Source of the DNA: JBIOJB01 sp044450465 | Lineage (GTDB): Bacteria; Chloroflexota; Dormibacteria; Dormibacterales; Dormibacteraceae | DNA length: 37,666 nt | Direction of reading: 5' to 3' | Assembly: GCA_044450465.1 (NCBI GenBank) | Contig: JBIOJB010000016.1 | Coordinates: 1 to 37,666, forward strand | In this document: in pieces, positions 1-7,656 of the stretch | How positions within the stretch are numbered: the stretch's first letter is position 1 | How the letters are laid out: each line of letters starts with the position of its first letter | The notes under the pieces: model-generated | Told to the model about the DNA's origin: nothing | Database searches by the model: none | Seen by the model: the letters and a program-made list of their open reading frames with translations, nothing else | Position numbers and translations under genes: made by a program

Positions 1-5
1 CGGCG

Positions 6-374
6 ATGAGGCTCTACCCAGGGGCTCCTTACGAGTACGCGTCAAGCGGTGACGGCCTGGTTTTCACGGCCGGCGCGTGCCCGCTCGACGAAAACGGTCG
101 GGTCGTCGGAGTCGGTGACCTGGAGGCTCAGGCGGATCGAGCCGTCGAAAACCTTCTCGCAGCTCTCGCCGAGGCAGGATGCGCACCCTCGGAGCTGCTC
201 AAGACAACTGTCTACGTCGTCGGCAAGGATCGCTCCGACCTTGAGCGGGCCTGGAGGATCGTATTTTCGAAGCTTGGACGAGTTCCAAGCACGCTGCTCG
301 GCGTTTCCTTCCTCGGCTATCCAGAGCAGCTGGTAGAGATCGAGGCTATCGCCGCGCACTCACGGAAACGCTGA
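6..374 (+). CDS. RidA/YjgF-YER057c family protein
   Basis: A 122-residue protein of the usual RidA length. The family signature is visible in the FTAGACPLDENG segment near the N-terminus, the ENLLAALAEAG helix, and the VEIEAIA strand near the end that carries the conserved Glu. Classical RidA proteins deaminate reactive enamine/imine intermediates using an Arg in a PARS/PART-like motif. Here the matching stretch reads VPSTLLGV, so that Arg appears to be missing, which argues for a non-canonical subfamily rather than a proven deaminase. The start is the first ATG, only five bases into the window, so a longer N-terminus cannot be excluded. It ends one base before the convergent gene on the other strand. 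Family assignment is firm; the reaction is not. Confidence 0.85.
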   Translation: MRLYPGAPYEYASSGDGLVFTAGACPLDENGRVVGVGDLEAQADRAVENLLAALAEAGCAPSELLKTTVYVVGKDRSDLERAWRIVFSKLGRVPSTLLGVSFLGYPEQLVEIEAIAAHSRKR

Positions 375-375
375 C

Positions 376-820
376 CTAGCCCGCGGGTGGCGGAGGTGAG
401 GTGTCATAGAACACGGTCCCAATGCCGTAACTCCAGTTCCCGTAGTTCACGCTGCTTCGATAGAGAGCCGTGTTCCCACCGGGGAAGATGACGTAGATCC
501 CGGACTGCTCGCTGCTCTCCTGGTACACACCAAGCGCTGCGTAGCACGGGTTGCCGTGCGACGGGCCGGTGGCACCGTACTGAAGGTCGACTCGCATCTG
601 ACCGTGGCAGTGAACCGCATAAACGGAAAGGCCAGGAACGTCGACGATCGCTGCGTCCCAAAACGTATCGCTCTTAGCGCCGTCCGGGGTCCAGCCTCCG
701 ACGCCTTGCCTGCAGCCGTGTGCCAGTCCCGTAGGCGTTTGTGACACCTGCGCACAGCGTCAGCGTCACCCATGCAATGGGAGCCAGGACTGCCATAGAG
801 ACTCGAAATCCTCTGGACAT
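376..820 (-). CDS. Small secreted protein, probable frameshift after the signal peptide
   Basis: The main frame (376-747, GTG at 747) gives a Gly/Tyr/Ser-rich protein ending in a PPPPAG tail. It has two Cys residues and looks exported, but has no signal peptide. In another frame an ATG at 820 opens a clear signal peptide: positive MSRGFR, a hydrophobic core, and a TNA-type cleavage site. That frame stops at 674. The two frames overlap between about 759 and 674, and one extra base there would explain the break. The ATG at 820 is preceded by TACACT with a 7-base gap, the same start arrangement as many genes here, so it looks like the true start. Either this is a recent pseudogene, a sequencing or assembly error, or a programmed shift. 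I do not recognise the family. Confidence 0.5.
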
Positions 821-827
821 GCCACCG

Positions 828-833
828 AGTGTA
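828..833 (-). promoter_or_regulatory. -10 hexamer TACACT for the secreted protein
   Basis: TACACT lies 7 bases before the ATG at 820 on the minus strand and there is no Shine-Dalgarno sequence. Transcription would begin at or next to the start codon, giving a leaderless mRNA. Confidence 0.45.
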
Positions 834-907
834 GGCGCCGCCCGCCAGGTCGGAGACTGAAAGGAATCTCCCGCGTTTTCATTGGCGGCTGAGGGGCCGG
901 CCTCCGG

Positions 908-2077
908 TCAGGTGGTGCGCCGGCTGTTGATCCGGCTCGCCACTCCATCGAGGAGGATCTCGAGCGCCGACGCCGCCTCACCCGCGGGCTGCAACCGTGC
1001 CGGCGGGCCCGAAATCACCTCTTGCGTCGGCACGTACGAGTCAAGCTCGACCTGCACCGCACCGCCGCTGATTCGCAGCTGGTAGCGATCAGGCGCCACC
1101 GACCCTCCATTCACGCTTTCCCACTGCAGGTCGGTGACCGCAGCCTTGACGCTGAGATCATCGAGCTTGAGCTTCACCGCCCCCGAGCTCACATCGGCCG
1201 CCACGGCGACACCCGCTGGGCGATGCAGCTTCAAGCCGACCGCGCCGCCTGAGACGATGATCGGCACGATCCCGCGCGGGCGAGGGAGGAAGCACTCGAC
1301 CTTGGCCGCACCGCCGTCGAGCTTCACCTCGCGGACGTCGAGCCCACCCACGTCCAGGATGGTGTTCCAGGTGGGGCCCTGGATCTTGAAGCGCCACGGG
1401 TGACGGGAATTCAGCTCGATCTCGCCAAGGCCCACGCCTCGCAGCCGGCGCACGACGACGGTGTCTCCCCTCACGATTGCCGGTGCCGGCGTGGTGCGGG
1501 CATGTGCCGCACGCACCAAGGACTGCATGTCGGCGCCGGCACGCAGCACCACCCCTCGCGAGCCGGAGTCGATGGCAATCGACGCCTCCGATTGCGAGCC
1601 AGTCGTGCTTGGCGGTGGCTCACCCGCAGCTCGGGCGGTGATGACCTCGACCATGACGAGGCGCCCCACTTCACGAGCCTCTTTGGACTGAAGGCCGGCC
1701 TCCTCGAGTCGGTGCCTCAGCTCCGCGTAAACATCGCTCCGTTCGACGGCGTCGGGCACCTCGAGGAGAATCCGGCCGGCGTCCTTCTGGCGGGCGACGG
1801 CATCGCGAAGCGCAGCCCCGGCGGCCAGGACCGCTGAGCGCCAGCTCGACGACCGGGGTCCGAGCCGAACCCCCTCGAGGATCGACTCGGCCAGCAGCTC
1901 AAGGAGCTCGCGCCGGTCGCGAACGTGCCAGTAGAGCGAGGCGGCCTTGACCTCAAGCCGGTCAGCCAGCGCTCGCATGGAGAGACCTTCGAGGCCCTCC
2001 TCGTTGATCAGCTCCAGGGCTGACGCCACCAGCCGATCCCGCGTGAGACCTCGCTGCCGCTCTTCTTCAGGGCTCAC
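908..2077 (-). CDS. TetR-family regulator fused to a C-terminal beta-rich domain
   Basis: Residues about 12-68 form a TetR-type helix-turn-helix (ALELINEEGLEGLSMRALA, then the SLYWHVRDRRELL recognition segment). A helical TetR_C-like region follows to about residue 165. TetR proteins normally end near 200 residues, but this one runs to 389. Residues about 200-345 are strand-rich with repeated small motifs such as SGGAVGLKL, SSGAVKLKL and SGGAVQVEL, which resemble a toastrack/DUF4097-type beta domain. The GTG start at 2077 has GAGGAG (2088-2093) ten bases upstream. It is divergent from the small membrane protein and MFS pump, with two identical palindromes between them. It probably represses that efflux operon and itself. 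The role of the beta domain is unknown: it could be a ligand sensor or a protein-binding module. Confidence 0.8.
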   Translation of the reverse strand: MSPEEERQRGLTRDRLVASALELINEEGLEGLSMRALADRLEVKAASLYWHVRDRRELLELLAESILEGVRLGPRSSSWRSAVLAAGAALRDAVARQKDAGRILLEVPDAVERSDVYAELRHRLEEAGLQSKEAREVGRLVMVEVITARAAGEPPPSTTGSQSEASIAIDSGSRGVVLRAGADMQSLVRAAHARTTPAPAIVRGDTVVVRRLRGVGLGEIELNSRHPWRFKIQGPTWNTILDVGGLDVREVKLDGGAAKVECFLPRPRGIVPIIVSGGAVGLKLHRPAGVAVAADVSSGAVKLKLDDLSVKAAVTDLQWESVNGGSVAPDRYQLRISGGAVQVELDSYVPTQEVISGPPARLQPAGEAASALEILLDGVASRINSRRTT

Positions 2078-2111
2078 TGAAGCGATTCTCCTCTAAATCA
2101 CGTAGTGGTAC

Positions 2112-2141
2112 TTGCAATCCTAACGACGTTAGGGATATTGT
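2112..2141 (+). promoter_or_regulatory. Promoter of the efflux operon
   Basis: TTGCAA (2112-2117) and TATTGT (2136-2141) are separated by 18 bases and face the 50-residue membrane protein and MFS genes. The first operator palindrome fills the spacer, so a bound repressor would block RNA polymerase. Confidence 0.5.
2120..2132. promoter_or_regulatory. TetR operator copy 1, CTAACGACGTTAG
   Basis: A 13-base palindrome with 6-base arms around one central base, located between the -35 and -10 of the efflux promoter. The same 13 bases recur exactly 36 bases downstream. Two copies beside a TetR gene and divergent promoters make this the likely binding site of that regulator (inferred from position). 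Confidence 0.7.
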
Positions 2142-2155
2142 AGCACCGAATGACC

Positions 2156-2168
2156 CTAACGACGTTAG
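2156..2168. promoter_or_regulatory. TetR operator copy 2, CTAACGACGTTAG
   Basis: Exact second copy of the 13-base palindrome, 36 bases from the first (about three and a half helical turns). It ends just before the Shine-Dalgarno sequence of the small membrane protein. An ATG at 2150 would run through this site and is less likely to be the start of that gene. Confidence 0.7.
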
Positions 2169-2182
2169 ACAAGGAGACAGCC

Positions 2183-2335
2183 GTGAGTGAGTACAACCGT
2201 CCAAAGCAGGAGCTCGACCCAATGATCCCGTACGTGATGGGGGCATGGCACACCTGGGGTTCCCCCGTCGGCCTGGGCCTGTTCTTCGTTCTCATCGCGG
2301 CGACGGTGGACCTGGTCCGCTTCGCCTTCAAGTGA
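2183..2335 (+). CDS. 50-residue single-pass membrane protein ahead of the efflux pump
   Basis: A 50-residue protein with a polar N-terminal part (MSEYNRPKQELDPMIPYVMG) and one membrane segment, about residues 26-46, ending in RFAFK. The GTG at 2183 has an ideal AAGGAG at 2171-2176 with a 6-base gap, which fixes the start; the ATG at 2150 lies inside the regulatory region. Its TGA overlaps the GTG of the MFS gene (GTGA), so the two are translationally coupled and share the TetR-controlled promoter. No family recognised. By analogy with small pump partners it could be an accessory subunit of the transporter, but that is inference from position only. Confidence 0.7.
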   Translation: MSEYNRPKQELDPMIPYVMGAWHTWGSPVGLGLFFVLIAATVDLVRFAFK

Positions 2336-3942
2336 GCGCATACATGAATGGGCTGCGCCGCCACCCGATGGCCGCCCTGGGCGTGCTCGCCCTTGGCGTT
2401 TTCATGACCCTTCTGGACCTGACCATCGTCAACATCGCGATCCCGTCGATCCTTGACTCGCTGCACGCGAGTCTGGACCAGGTGCTGTGGGTGCTGAACG
2501 CCTACAGCCTCCTCTATGCCGTGCTCCTCATCACCTCGGCGCGGCTCGGCGACATTTACGGACCGCGGAATCTCTTTGCCCTCGGCGTCGTCATCTTCAC
2601 GACCGCATCCGGGCTCAGCGCGCTGGCCCAGGACCCTACGCAGTTGATCGTCTCGCGCGCTCTGCAAGGTCTTGGGGCGGCTGTTCTCGCGCCCCAGGGC
2701 ATGCCGCTGATGCTGTCCATGTTTCGCGCGGAGCAGCGCGGCGGCGTGTTCGCCATCTACGGAATGCTCGCCGGGCTCGCGGTGATTGCCGGCCCGACGC
2801 TCGGCGGGTTCCTCGTGACCCACTTCGGTTGGCGCGCCATCTTCACGGTCAACATCCCGATCGGGATCCTGACGTTCGGGCTCGCCATGCTCGTCATCCC
2901 AGACCTCCGCCCTGGCCGGCGTCATGGCCTCGACCTCGTAGGCGTCGGACTGGCGACGGCCGGCCTGTTGGGGGTGATCTACGGCCTGATTGAAGGCCAG
3001 CGCTACGACTGGGGCGTGGTTTCCGGTTTCATCACGATCCCCGAGATCATCGGCGCGGGCGTTGCGGTGCTTGCACTATTCCTGTACCACCAGGCCCGGC
3101 GTCAGGGCGGCGAACCATTGCTCCCGTTCGAGGTCTTCAGGGATCGCAACTTCACGCTCATGACGATCGTCATGGCCGCCATGGGGTTCGCCATCCTGGG
3201 CGTCTACCTGCCGCTCACCATCTATATGCAGTCGGTGCTGGGGCTCAGCGCCATGGACGCCGGCGTGACGCTTGCGATTCAACCGCTTGCGATGTTCTTC
3301 TCTTCAGGACTGGCAGGCGCCCTGGCTCAGAGGATCAACGGAAAGTACCTCCTCGTTCCGGGACTGCTTTTCCTCGCCGGGGGCTCCGGCTACATCGACT
3401 GGGCGGCCCACGCCGGCTCGGGCCGGTGGGCGTTCACAGCGGGTCTGGTCGTCAGCGGCCTCGGCATGGGCTTCATCTGGACTCCCGTATTCAGCATCGC
3501 CACCCGCGACCTGCCGGCTCATCTGGGCGGCGTCGCCTCGGGAGTCGTCAACACGATTCAGGAGCTGGGCGGCGTCCTCGCCGGCGCGGTGATCGGGGCG
3601 TTTCTGCAGAACCGGCTTGCAGGCGCCCTCCACGACCAGGCGGTGGCCGCGTCAGGGCAGCTGCCCCGTCAGTACCGCGCCGCCTTTGTCGACACGTTCA
3701 GCCACGCCGCCAAGGCCGGATTCGAGGTTGGCGCCGGGCAATCCGGCGTGAGCGTCGAGCTGCCGGCACAGGTACAGGCCATAGCCCACTCCGTCTTCAC
3801 GAAGGCATTCGTCGACGCCATGCATCCCACCATGGTCCTGCCGATCGCCGTGCTGGTCCTCGCTGCCATTGCGGCGGCTTTCGTCCGTCCGCACAGGACC
3901 GCGGCTGCAGAGGCTCACGAGGACAAACTGGCCGTGGCCTAA
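2332..3942 (+). CDS. MFS drug efflux transporter, DHA2 (EmrB/QacA) type
   Basis: A 536-residue integral membrane protein with the hydrophobic pattern of a 14-helix DHA2 antiporter. The first helix carries LLDLTIVNIAIPSI, the typical acidic motif of this group, followed by ARLGDIYGPR (motif A between helices 2 and 3) and a GGFLVTHFGWRAIFTVN segment like motif C and its following loop. It should export hydrophobic compounds using the proton gradient. The GTG at 2332 overlaps the stop of the small membrane protein; the ATG at 2344 is an alternative. The TetR gene and two operators upstream imply induction by a substrate. The residue stretch upstream of 2332 in the same frame overlaps the small gene and is not part of the protein. 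Confidence 0.9.
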   Translation: MSAYMNGLRRHPMAALGVLALGVFMTLLDLTIVNIAIPSILDSLHASLDQVLWVLNAYSLLYAVLLITSARLGDIYGPRNLFALGVVIFTTASGLSALAQDPTQLIVSRALQGLGAAVLAPQGMPLMLSMFRAEQRGGVFAIYGMLAGLAVIAGPTLGGFLVTHFGWRAIFTVNIPIGILTFGLAMLVIPDLRPGRRHGLDLVGVGLATAGLLGVIYGLIEGQRYDWGVVSGFITIPEIIGAGVAVLALFLYHQARRQGGEPLLPFEVFRDRNFTLMTIVMAAMGFAILGVYLPLTIYMQSVLGLSAMDAGVTLAIQPLAMFFSSGLAGALAQRINGKYLLVPGLLFLAGGSGYIDWAAHAGSGRWAFTAGLVVSGLGMGFIWTPVFSIATRDLPAHLGGVASGVVNTIQELGGVLAGAVIGAFLQNRLAGALHDQAVAASGQLPRQYRAAFVDTFSHAAKAGFEVGAGQSGVSVELPAQVQAIAHSVFTKAFVDAMHPTMVLPIAVLVLAAIAAAFVRPHRTAAAEAHEDKLAVA

Positions 3943-3943
3943 G

Positions 3944-3949
3944 TAACCT
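3944..3949 (+). promoter_or_regulatory. -10 hexamer TAACCT for the ligase gene
   Basis: TAACCT begins two bases after the MFS stop and lies 7 bases before the GTG at 3957. No Shine-Dalgarno is present. It suggests a leaderless promoter starting the repair-gene operon separately from the pump. Confidence 0.5.
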
Positions 3950-3956
3950 GTGGCGC

Positions 3957-5387
3957 GTGACCGCCAAGCTCGCCGCGTACAAGGCCAAGCGCGATTTCAA
4001 GAAGACTCCCGAACCGGGCGCTCGGGTCTCCAAGAAGGCTTCCGCCGGGCTCCGGTTCGTCGTTCAGGAGCACCACGCTCGGCGACTCCACTGGGATTTC
4101 AGGCTCGAGCGGGACGGCGTGGGGGTTTCGTGGGCGGTGCCGAAGGGGATTCCGCCCGACCCGAAGAGGAATCACCTCGCCGTTCACGTCGAAGACCATC
4201 CGCTCGAGTACTTCAAGTTCGCAGGCGAGATCCCGAAAGGTGAGTACGGCGGTGGGCAGGTCAGCATCTGGGACGAGGGGACCTACGAGACCGTCAAGTG
4301 GTCCGACCGCGAGGTGATGGTCGACCTGCACGGAAACCGACTGCAGGGCCGGTACGTGCTGTTCAGGACCGGCGGCGAGAACTGGATGATCCATCGCATG
4401 GACCCTCCGCAGGATCCAGGACGCACGGCGATGCCGGAAAGAATAGAGCCGATGATGGCCAAGCCCGGCTCGCGTCTCCCCGCGCCCGACGCCGACTGGG
4501 GATTCGAGTTCAAGTGGGACGGCATCAGGGCCATCGCTCACGTCGACGGTGGCCGGGTCAGGCTCTTCAGCCGCACCGGAGAGAACATCACGCCTCGCTA
4601 CCCGGAGATGCATCAGATGGGACGCTCGCTCGGATCGCGGGAGGTGATCCTCGACGGCGAGGTCGTCGCCCTCGACGAGAACGGCCGACCCAGCTTCGAA
4701 GAGATACAGCAGAGGATGGGCCTCACTTCAGAGACCGAGATCCGCCGCAAGATGAAGGAGGTCCCGGTCACGTATATGGTTTTCGACCTGATGTGGCAGG
4801 ACGGCCACTCCTTGATGGACCAGCCCTACGTGGAGCGCCGGCGCAAGCTGGCGCAGCTCGGGCTCGCCGGGCCTGCCTGGCAGACACCGCCATGGGAGAC
4901 GGGCGGAGGCCAGGCGATGCTCGTCGCCAGTGCCGCGGGCGGCCTCGAAGGGGTGATGGCCAAAAAGCTCGACTCCCGGTACGAGGCGGGCCGGCGCACC
5001 GGCGCCTGGGTGAAGGTCAAGAACCGCCACCGCCAGGAGCTCGTGATTGCGGGTTGGCAGGAGGGCGAGGGCAAGCGGCGGGGCCATCCCGGTGCCCTGC
5101 TCGTCGGCTACTACGACGGCAGCCGGCTGGTCTATGCGGGCAAGGTGGGCACGGGTTTCACCGACGCCATGCTCGACAAGCTTCAATCGCTGATGAAGCC
5201 CCTCGGACAGGAGGCGAATCCATTCAAGGTCGGTTCGCCACCACGCGGCGCCCACTTCGTCAAGCCGAAGCTGGTGGGCGAGCTCGAGTTCGTCGAGTGG
5301 ACACGCTCGGGCCAACTGCGGGCGCCTGCCTTCAAGGGACTTCGCCTTGACAAGCCGGCACGCAAGGTGGTGCGAGAGGATGGCTAA
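3957..5387 (+). CDS. ATP-dependent DNA ligase with N-terminal 3'-phosphoesterase domain (LigD PE-LIG)
   Basis: A 476-residue protein. Residues about 32-145 are a LigD-type 3'-phosphoesterase domain, with the hallmark EHHARRLHWDFRLE (His39, His40, His45) and GEYGGG. Residues about 165-360 are the adenylation domain: motif I EFKWDGIR with Lys186 as the AMP-accepting residue, LDGEVVALD, GLEGVMAKK (motif IV) and WVKVK (motif V). An OB-fold follows to the end. In classical LigD, phosphoesterase, ligase and polymerase are in one chain; here the polymerase is the next gene, overlapping by 8 bases. The enzyme should trim and seal DNA ends in nonhomologous end joining. The GTG at 3957 is the first start after the MFS stop. 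No Ku gene is in the window. Confidence 0.9.
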   Translation: MTAKLAAYKAKRDFKKTPEPGARVSKKASAGLRFVVQEHHARRLHWDFRLERDGVGVSWAVPKGIPPDPKRNHLAVHVEDHPLEYFKFAGEIPKGEYGGGQVSIWDEGTYETVKWSDREVMVDLHGNRLQGRYVLFRTGGENWMIHRMDPPQDPGRTAMPERIEPMMAKPGSRLPAPDADWGFEFKWDGIRAIAHVDGGRVRLFSRTGENITPRYPEMHQMGRSLGSREVILDGEVVALDENGRPSFEEIQQRMGLTSETEIRRKMKEVPVTYMVFDLMWQDGHSLMDQPYVERRRKLAQLGLAGPAWQTPPWETGGGQAMLVASAAGGLEGVMAKKLDSRYEAGRRTGAWVKVKNRHRQELVIAGWQEGEGKRRGHPGALLVGYYDGSRLVYAGKVGTGFTDAMLDKLQSLMKPLGQEANPFKVGSPPRGAHFVKPKLVGELEFVEWTRSGQLRAPAFKGLRLDKPARKVVREDG

Positions 5388-6384
5388 GGACACCTCGGTC
5401 GAGGTTCAGATCGAGGGGCGAACCCTCAAGCTCACCAACCTTGAAAAAGTCCTCTATCCCGAGGTCGGCTTCACCAAGGCACAGGTCATCGATTACTACA
5501 CGCGAATCGCGCCGGTTCTCCTGCCGCACATGCACGACCACCCGCTCACCCTGAAGCGGTACCCCAACGGAGTCGACGCCGAGTACTTCTACGAGAAGAA
5601 CTGTCCGAAGCACCGGCCGCCCTGGGTGCAGACCGCGACGGTCTGGAGCGGGGGCAACAACCGCGACATGTACTACTGCCTCGCACAGGACCTGCCGACA
5701 CTCGTGTGGCTGGGTAACCTGGCCACGCTGGAGCTCCACACGTCGCTCTCGCTCGGAACCAACCTCCCCGAGCCGCGAACGCTGGTGTTCGACCTAGACC
5801 CTGGCCCGCCCGCCACCATCGTCGAGTGCTGCCGCATGGGCCTGATGCTCCGCGACCTGTTCGCCGAGCACGGCCTCGATTGCTGCGCCAAGACCTCCGG
5901 CTCAAAAGGCCTTCAGCTTTATGTCCCGCTCAACAGCAAGGTCACCTACGTGGAGACCAAGGTCGTCTCGAAGGGTCTGGCCCAATACTTCGAGGAGAAG
6001 AACCCTGAGCTCGCGGTCCACAAGCAGCTCAAGGAATTGCGCACGGGCCGCGTCCTTATCGACTGGAGCCAGAACGACCAGTACAAGACGACGGTGAACG
6101 TCTACTCGCTGCGCGCCAGGTCGCGGCCGACCGTCTCCACCCCGGTCTCGTGGGATGAGGTCGAGCGCTGCCTCAAAGCCAAGAACCCCAATCTGCTGGT
6201 GTTCGATTCGGATCAGGTGCTCGCCAGGATCGAGAAGCTCGGCGACCTGTTCGAGCCGGTGCTCAAGAAGAAGCAGAAGCTGCCGAAATCGCTCCTCGAG
6301 GCGACCGGCGGAACAGAGGCGCTGGACAAGATGGCCAACCGGCGCCACGGTGGAGGCAGGAATCGCCGGCAGCCGGAGCCGTGA
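5380..6384 (+). CDS. LigD-type primase-polymerase (POL domain protein)
   Basis: A 334-residue stand-alone archaeo-eukaryotic primase-like polymerase of the LigD family. The N-terminal LTNLEKVLYPE and the KRYPNG segment are typical. The metal-binding motif is VFDLDPG (Asp138 and Asp140), SGSKGLQLYVPL (residues 173-184) binds nucleotide, and the third carboxylate is Asp228 in VLIDWSQN. It would add nucleotides, often ribonucleotides, to broken ends before ligation. ATG at 5380 overlaps the ligase stop by 8 bases, implying coupled translation and probable partnership. The last 25 residues are a basic Arg-rich tail that could contact DNA. Confidence 0.9.
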   Translation: MAKDTSVEVQIEGRTLKLTNLEKVLYPEVGFTKAQVIDYYTRIAPVLLPHMHDHPLTLKRYPNGVDAEYFYEKNCPKHRPPWVQTATVWSGGNNRDMYYCLAQDLPTLVWLGNLATLELHTSLSLGTNLPEPRTLVFDLDPGPPATIVECCRMGLMLRDLFAEHGLDCCAKTSGSKGLQLYVPLNSKVTYVETKVVSKGLAQYFEEKNPELAVHKQLKELRTGRVLIDWSQNDQYKTTVNVYSLRARSRPTVSTPVSWDEVERCLKAKNPNLLVFDSDQVLARIEKLGDLFEPVLKKKQKLPKSLLEATGGTEALDKMANRRHGGGRNRRQPEP

Positions 6385-7646
6385 CGCACCCCCGGGTGCT
6401 CATCGCCGGCGTCGGGTTTGCCGGTCTGACGTGCGCGCGGTCGCTGAAGAGCTCGCCGGTGGAGGTCCTGCTGGTCGATCGCAACAACTATCACCTCTTC
6501 ACTCCCCTGCTCTACCAGGTGGCGTCCTCTCTTCTTGATCCGGGAGAGATAGCGCGGCCCATCCGGGAGCTCATCCGCCCGCTCGACAACGTGGACTTCG
6601 TACAGGCCCTAATCACAGGAGCGGACCTCGACAAGAAGGTGCTGCTGACGGATCGGGGATCCCTGCCCTACGACTTTCTCGTGCTCGCGACCGGAGCGCA
6701 AAGCGACTATTTCGGCAACGCCAGCCTGGCGCAGCACGCGATGGGCTTGAAGTTCCTCGACGAGGGCCTGGCTTTGCGCAACCGCATCCTCTCGCAGTTC
6801 GAGGAGCAGCAGTGGGCGGCCGACGATGCTACGCGACGGGCGGTGCTCACGTTCGTCGTGGTTGGTGGTGGCCCGACCGGTGTGGAGATGGCCGGGGCCG
6901 TGGTTGAGCTCGTCCGCCTCGTCCTCCGCAAGGACTACCGCAAGCTGGACGTGACCAAGGTGAAAGTCGTGTTGCTCGAGGCGGCGCCGTTCCTGTTGGG
7001 CCAGTTTCACCCGAACCTTCGCGCCGCCGCGCGCCGGTCACTGGAGCGCAAAGGGGTGGAAGTGAGGCTCGGCGCCAAGGTCGATTCGGTCACGAGCAGC
7101 GAGGTTAGGCTCGCCACCGGCGAGGAGATCTCGGCTCGGACCGTGATCTGGACCGCGGGCGTGCGAGCCTCCAGCATCGGCACCGCGCTTGGGGTTGAGC
7201 TCGGCCGCCAGGGGCGCGTGAAGGTCGAGCCGACGCTCCAGATCCCCGGCCACCCGGTCGTGTTTGCCATCGGTGACCTGGCCGGCGCTACCAGCGGCGA
7301 CGCAACCCTGCCGATGCTTATCCCGGTCGCCATGCAAGAGGGCAGGCAGGTAGGCACGACCATCGACGAGTTGGTTCGGCTTGGCGGCGCACGAGCTTTC
7401 CATTACAAAGACCCGGGCATGATGGCCACCATCGGGCGCAATTCGGCCGTGGCCGAGCTGGGGCGCGTGAGGCTGTCGGGCTTCCTCGGTTGGATGATGT
7501 GGCTGGCGGTGCATCTGTACAACGTGATCAGCTTTCGCAGCCGAATCCTCGTCCTCGTCAACTGGGCCTGGGAATACGTCTTTTACGACCGGCCCATCCG
7601 GTTGATCGTCCGGGCGGCGGATGACCGCAGATCGCAGTCACGCTAG
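6381..7646 (+). CDS. ndh: Type II NADH dehydrogenase (NDH-2-like FAD oxidoreductase)
   Basis: A 421-residue two-dinucleotide-fold flavoprotein. FAD site: VLIAGVGFAGLTCARSL at residues 5-21 (the last Gly of GxGxxG is Ala, common in NDH-2), with NNYHLFTPLLYQVA following. NADH site: VVVGGGPTGVEMAGA near residue 158. The GDLAG motif near residue 300 closes the FAD site, and hydrophobic stretches near the C-terminus (GWMMWLAVHLYNVISF) fit peripheral membrane attachment. It should pass electrons from NADH to quinone without pumping protons. The GTG at 6381 overlaps the preceding TGA (GTGA). Its TAG is also the start of the next gene's -10 hexamer. A related reductase of this superfamily is possible but less likely. 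Confidence 0.85.
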   Translation: MTHPRVLIAGVGFAGLTCARSLKSSPVEVLLVDRNNYHLFTPLLYQVASSLLDPGEIARPIRELIRPLDNVDFVQALITGADLDKKVLLTDRGSLPYDFLVLATGAQSDYFGNASLAQHAMGLKFLDEGLALRNRILSQFEEQQWAADDATRRAVLTFVVVGGGPTGVEMAGAVVELVRLVLRKDYRKLDVTKVKVVLLEAAPFLLGQFHPNLRAAARRSLERKGVEVRLGAKVDSVTSSEVRLATGEEISARTVIWTAGVRASSIGTALGVELGRQGRVKVEPTLQIPGHPVVFAIGDLAGATSGDATLPMLIPVAMQEGRQVGTTIDELVRLGGARAFHYKDPGMMATIGRNSAVAELGRVRLSGFLGWMMWLAVHLYNVISFRSRILVLVNWAWEYVFYDRPIRLIVRAADDRRSQSR

Positions 7647-7649
7647 GCT
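7644..7649 (+). promoter_or_regulatory. -10 hexamer TAGGCT for the LprG-like lipoprotein
   Basis: TAGGCT, whose first three bases are the stop codon of the NADH dehydrogenase, lies 7 bases before the ATG at 7657. No Shine-Dalgarno is visible, consistent with a leaderless start. Confidence 0.45.
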
Positions 7650-7656
7650 TCAAACG

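Noticed and set aside
447..773. Third overlapping frame starting at 773 near the secreted protein
   Set aside because: Arg- and Cys-rich with no signal peptide or fold; the frames starting at 820 and 747 explain the region better.
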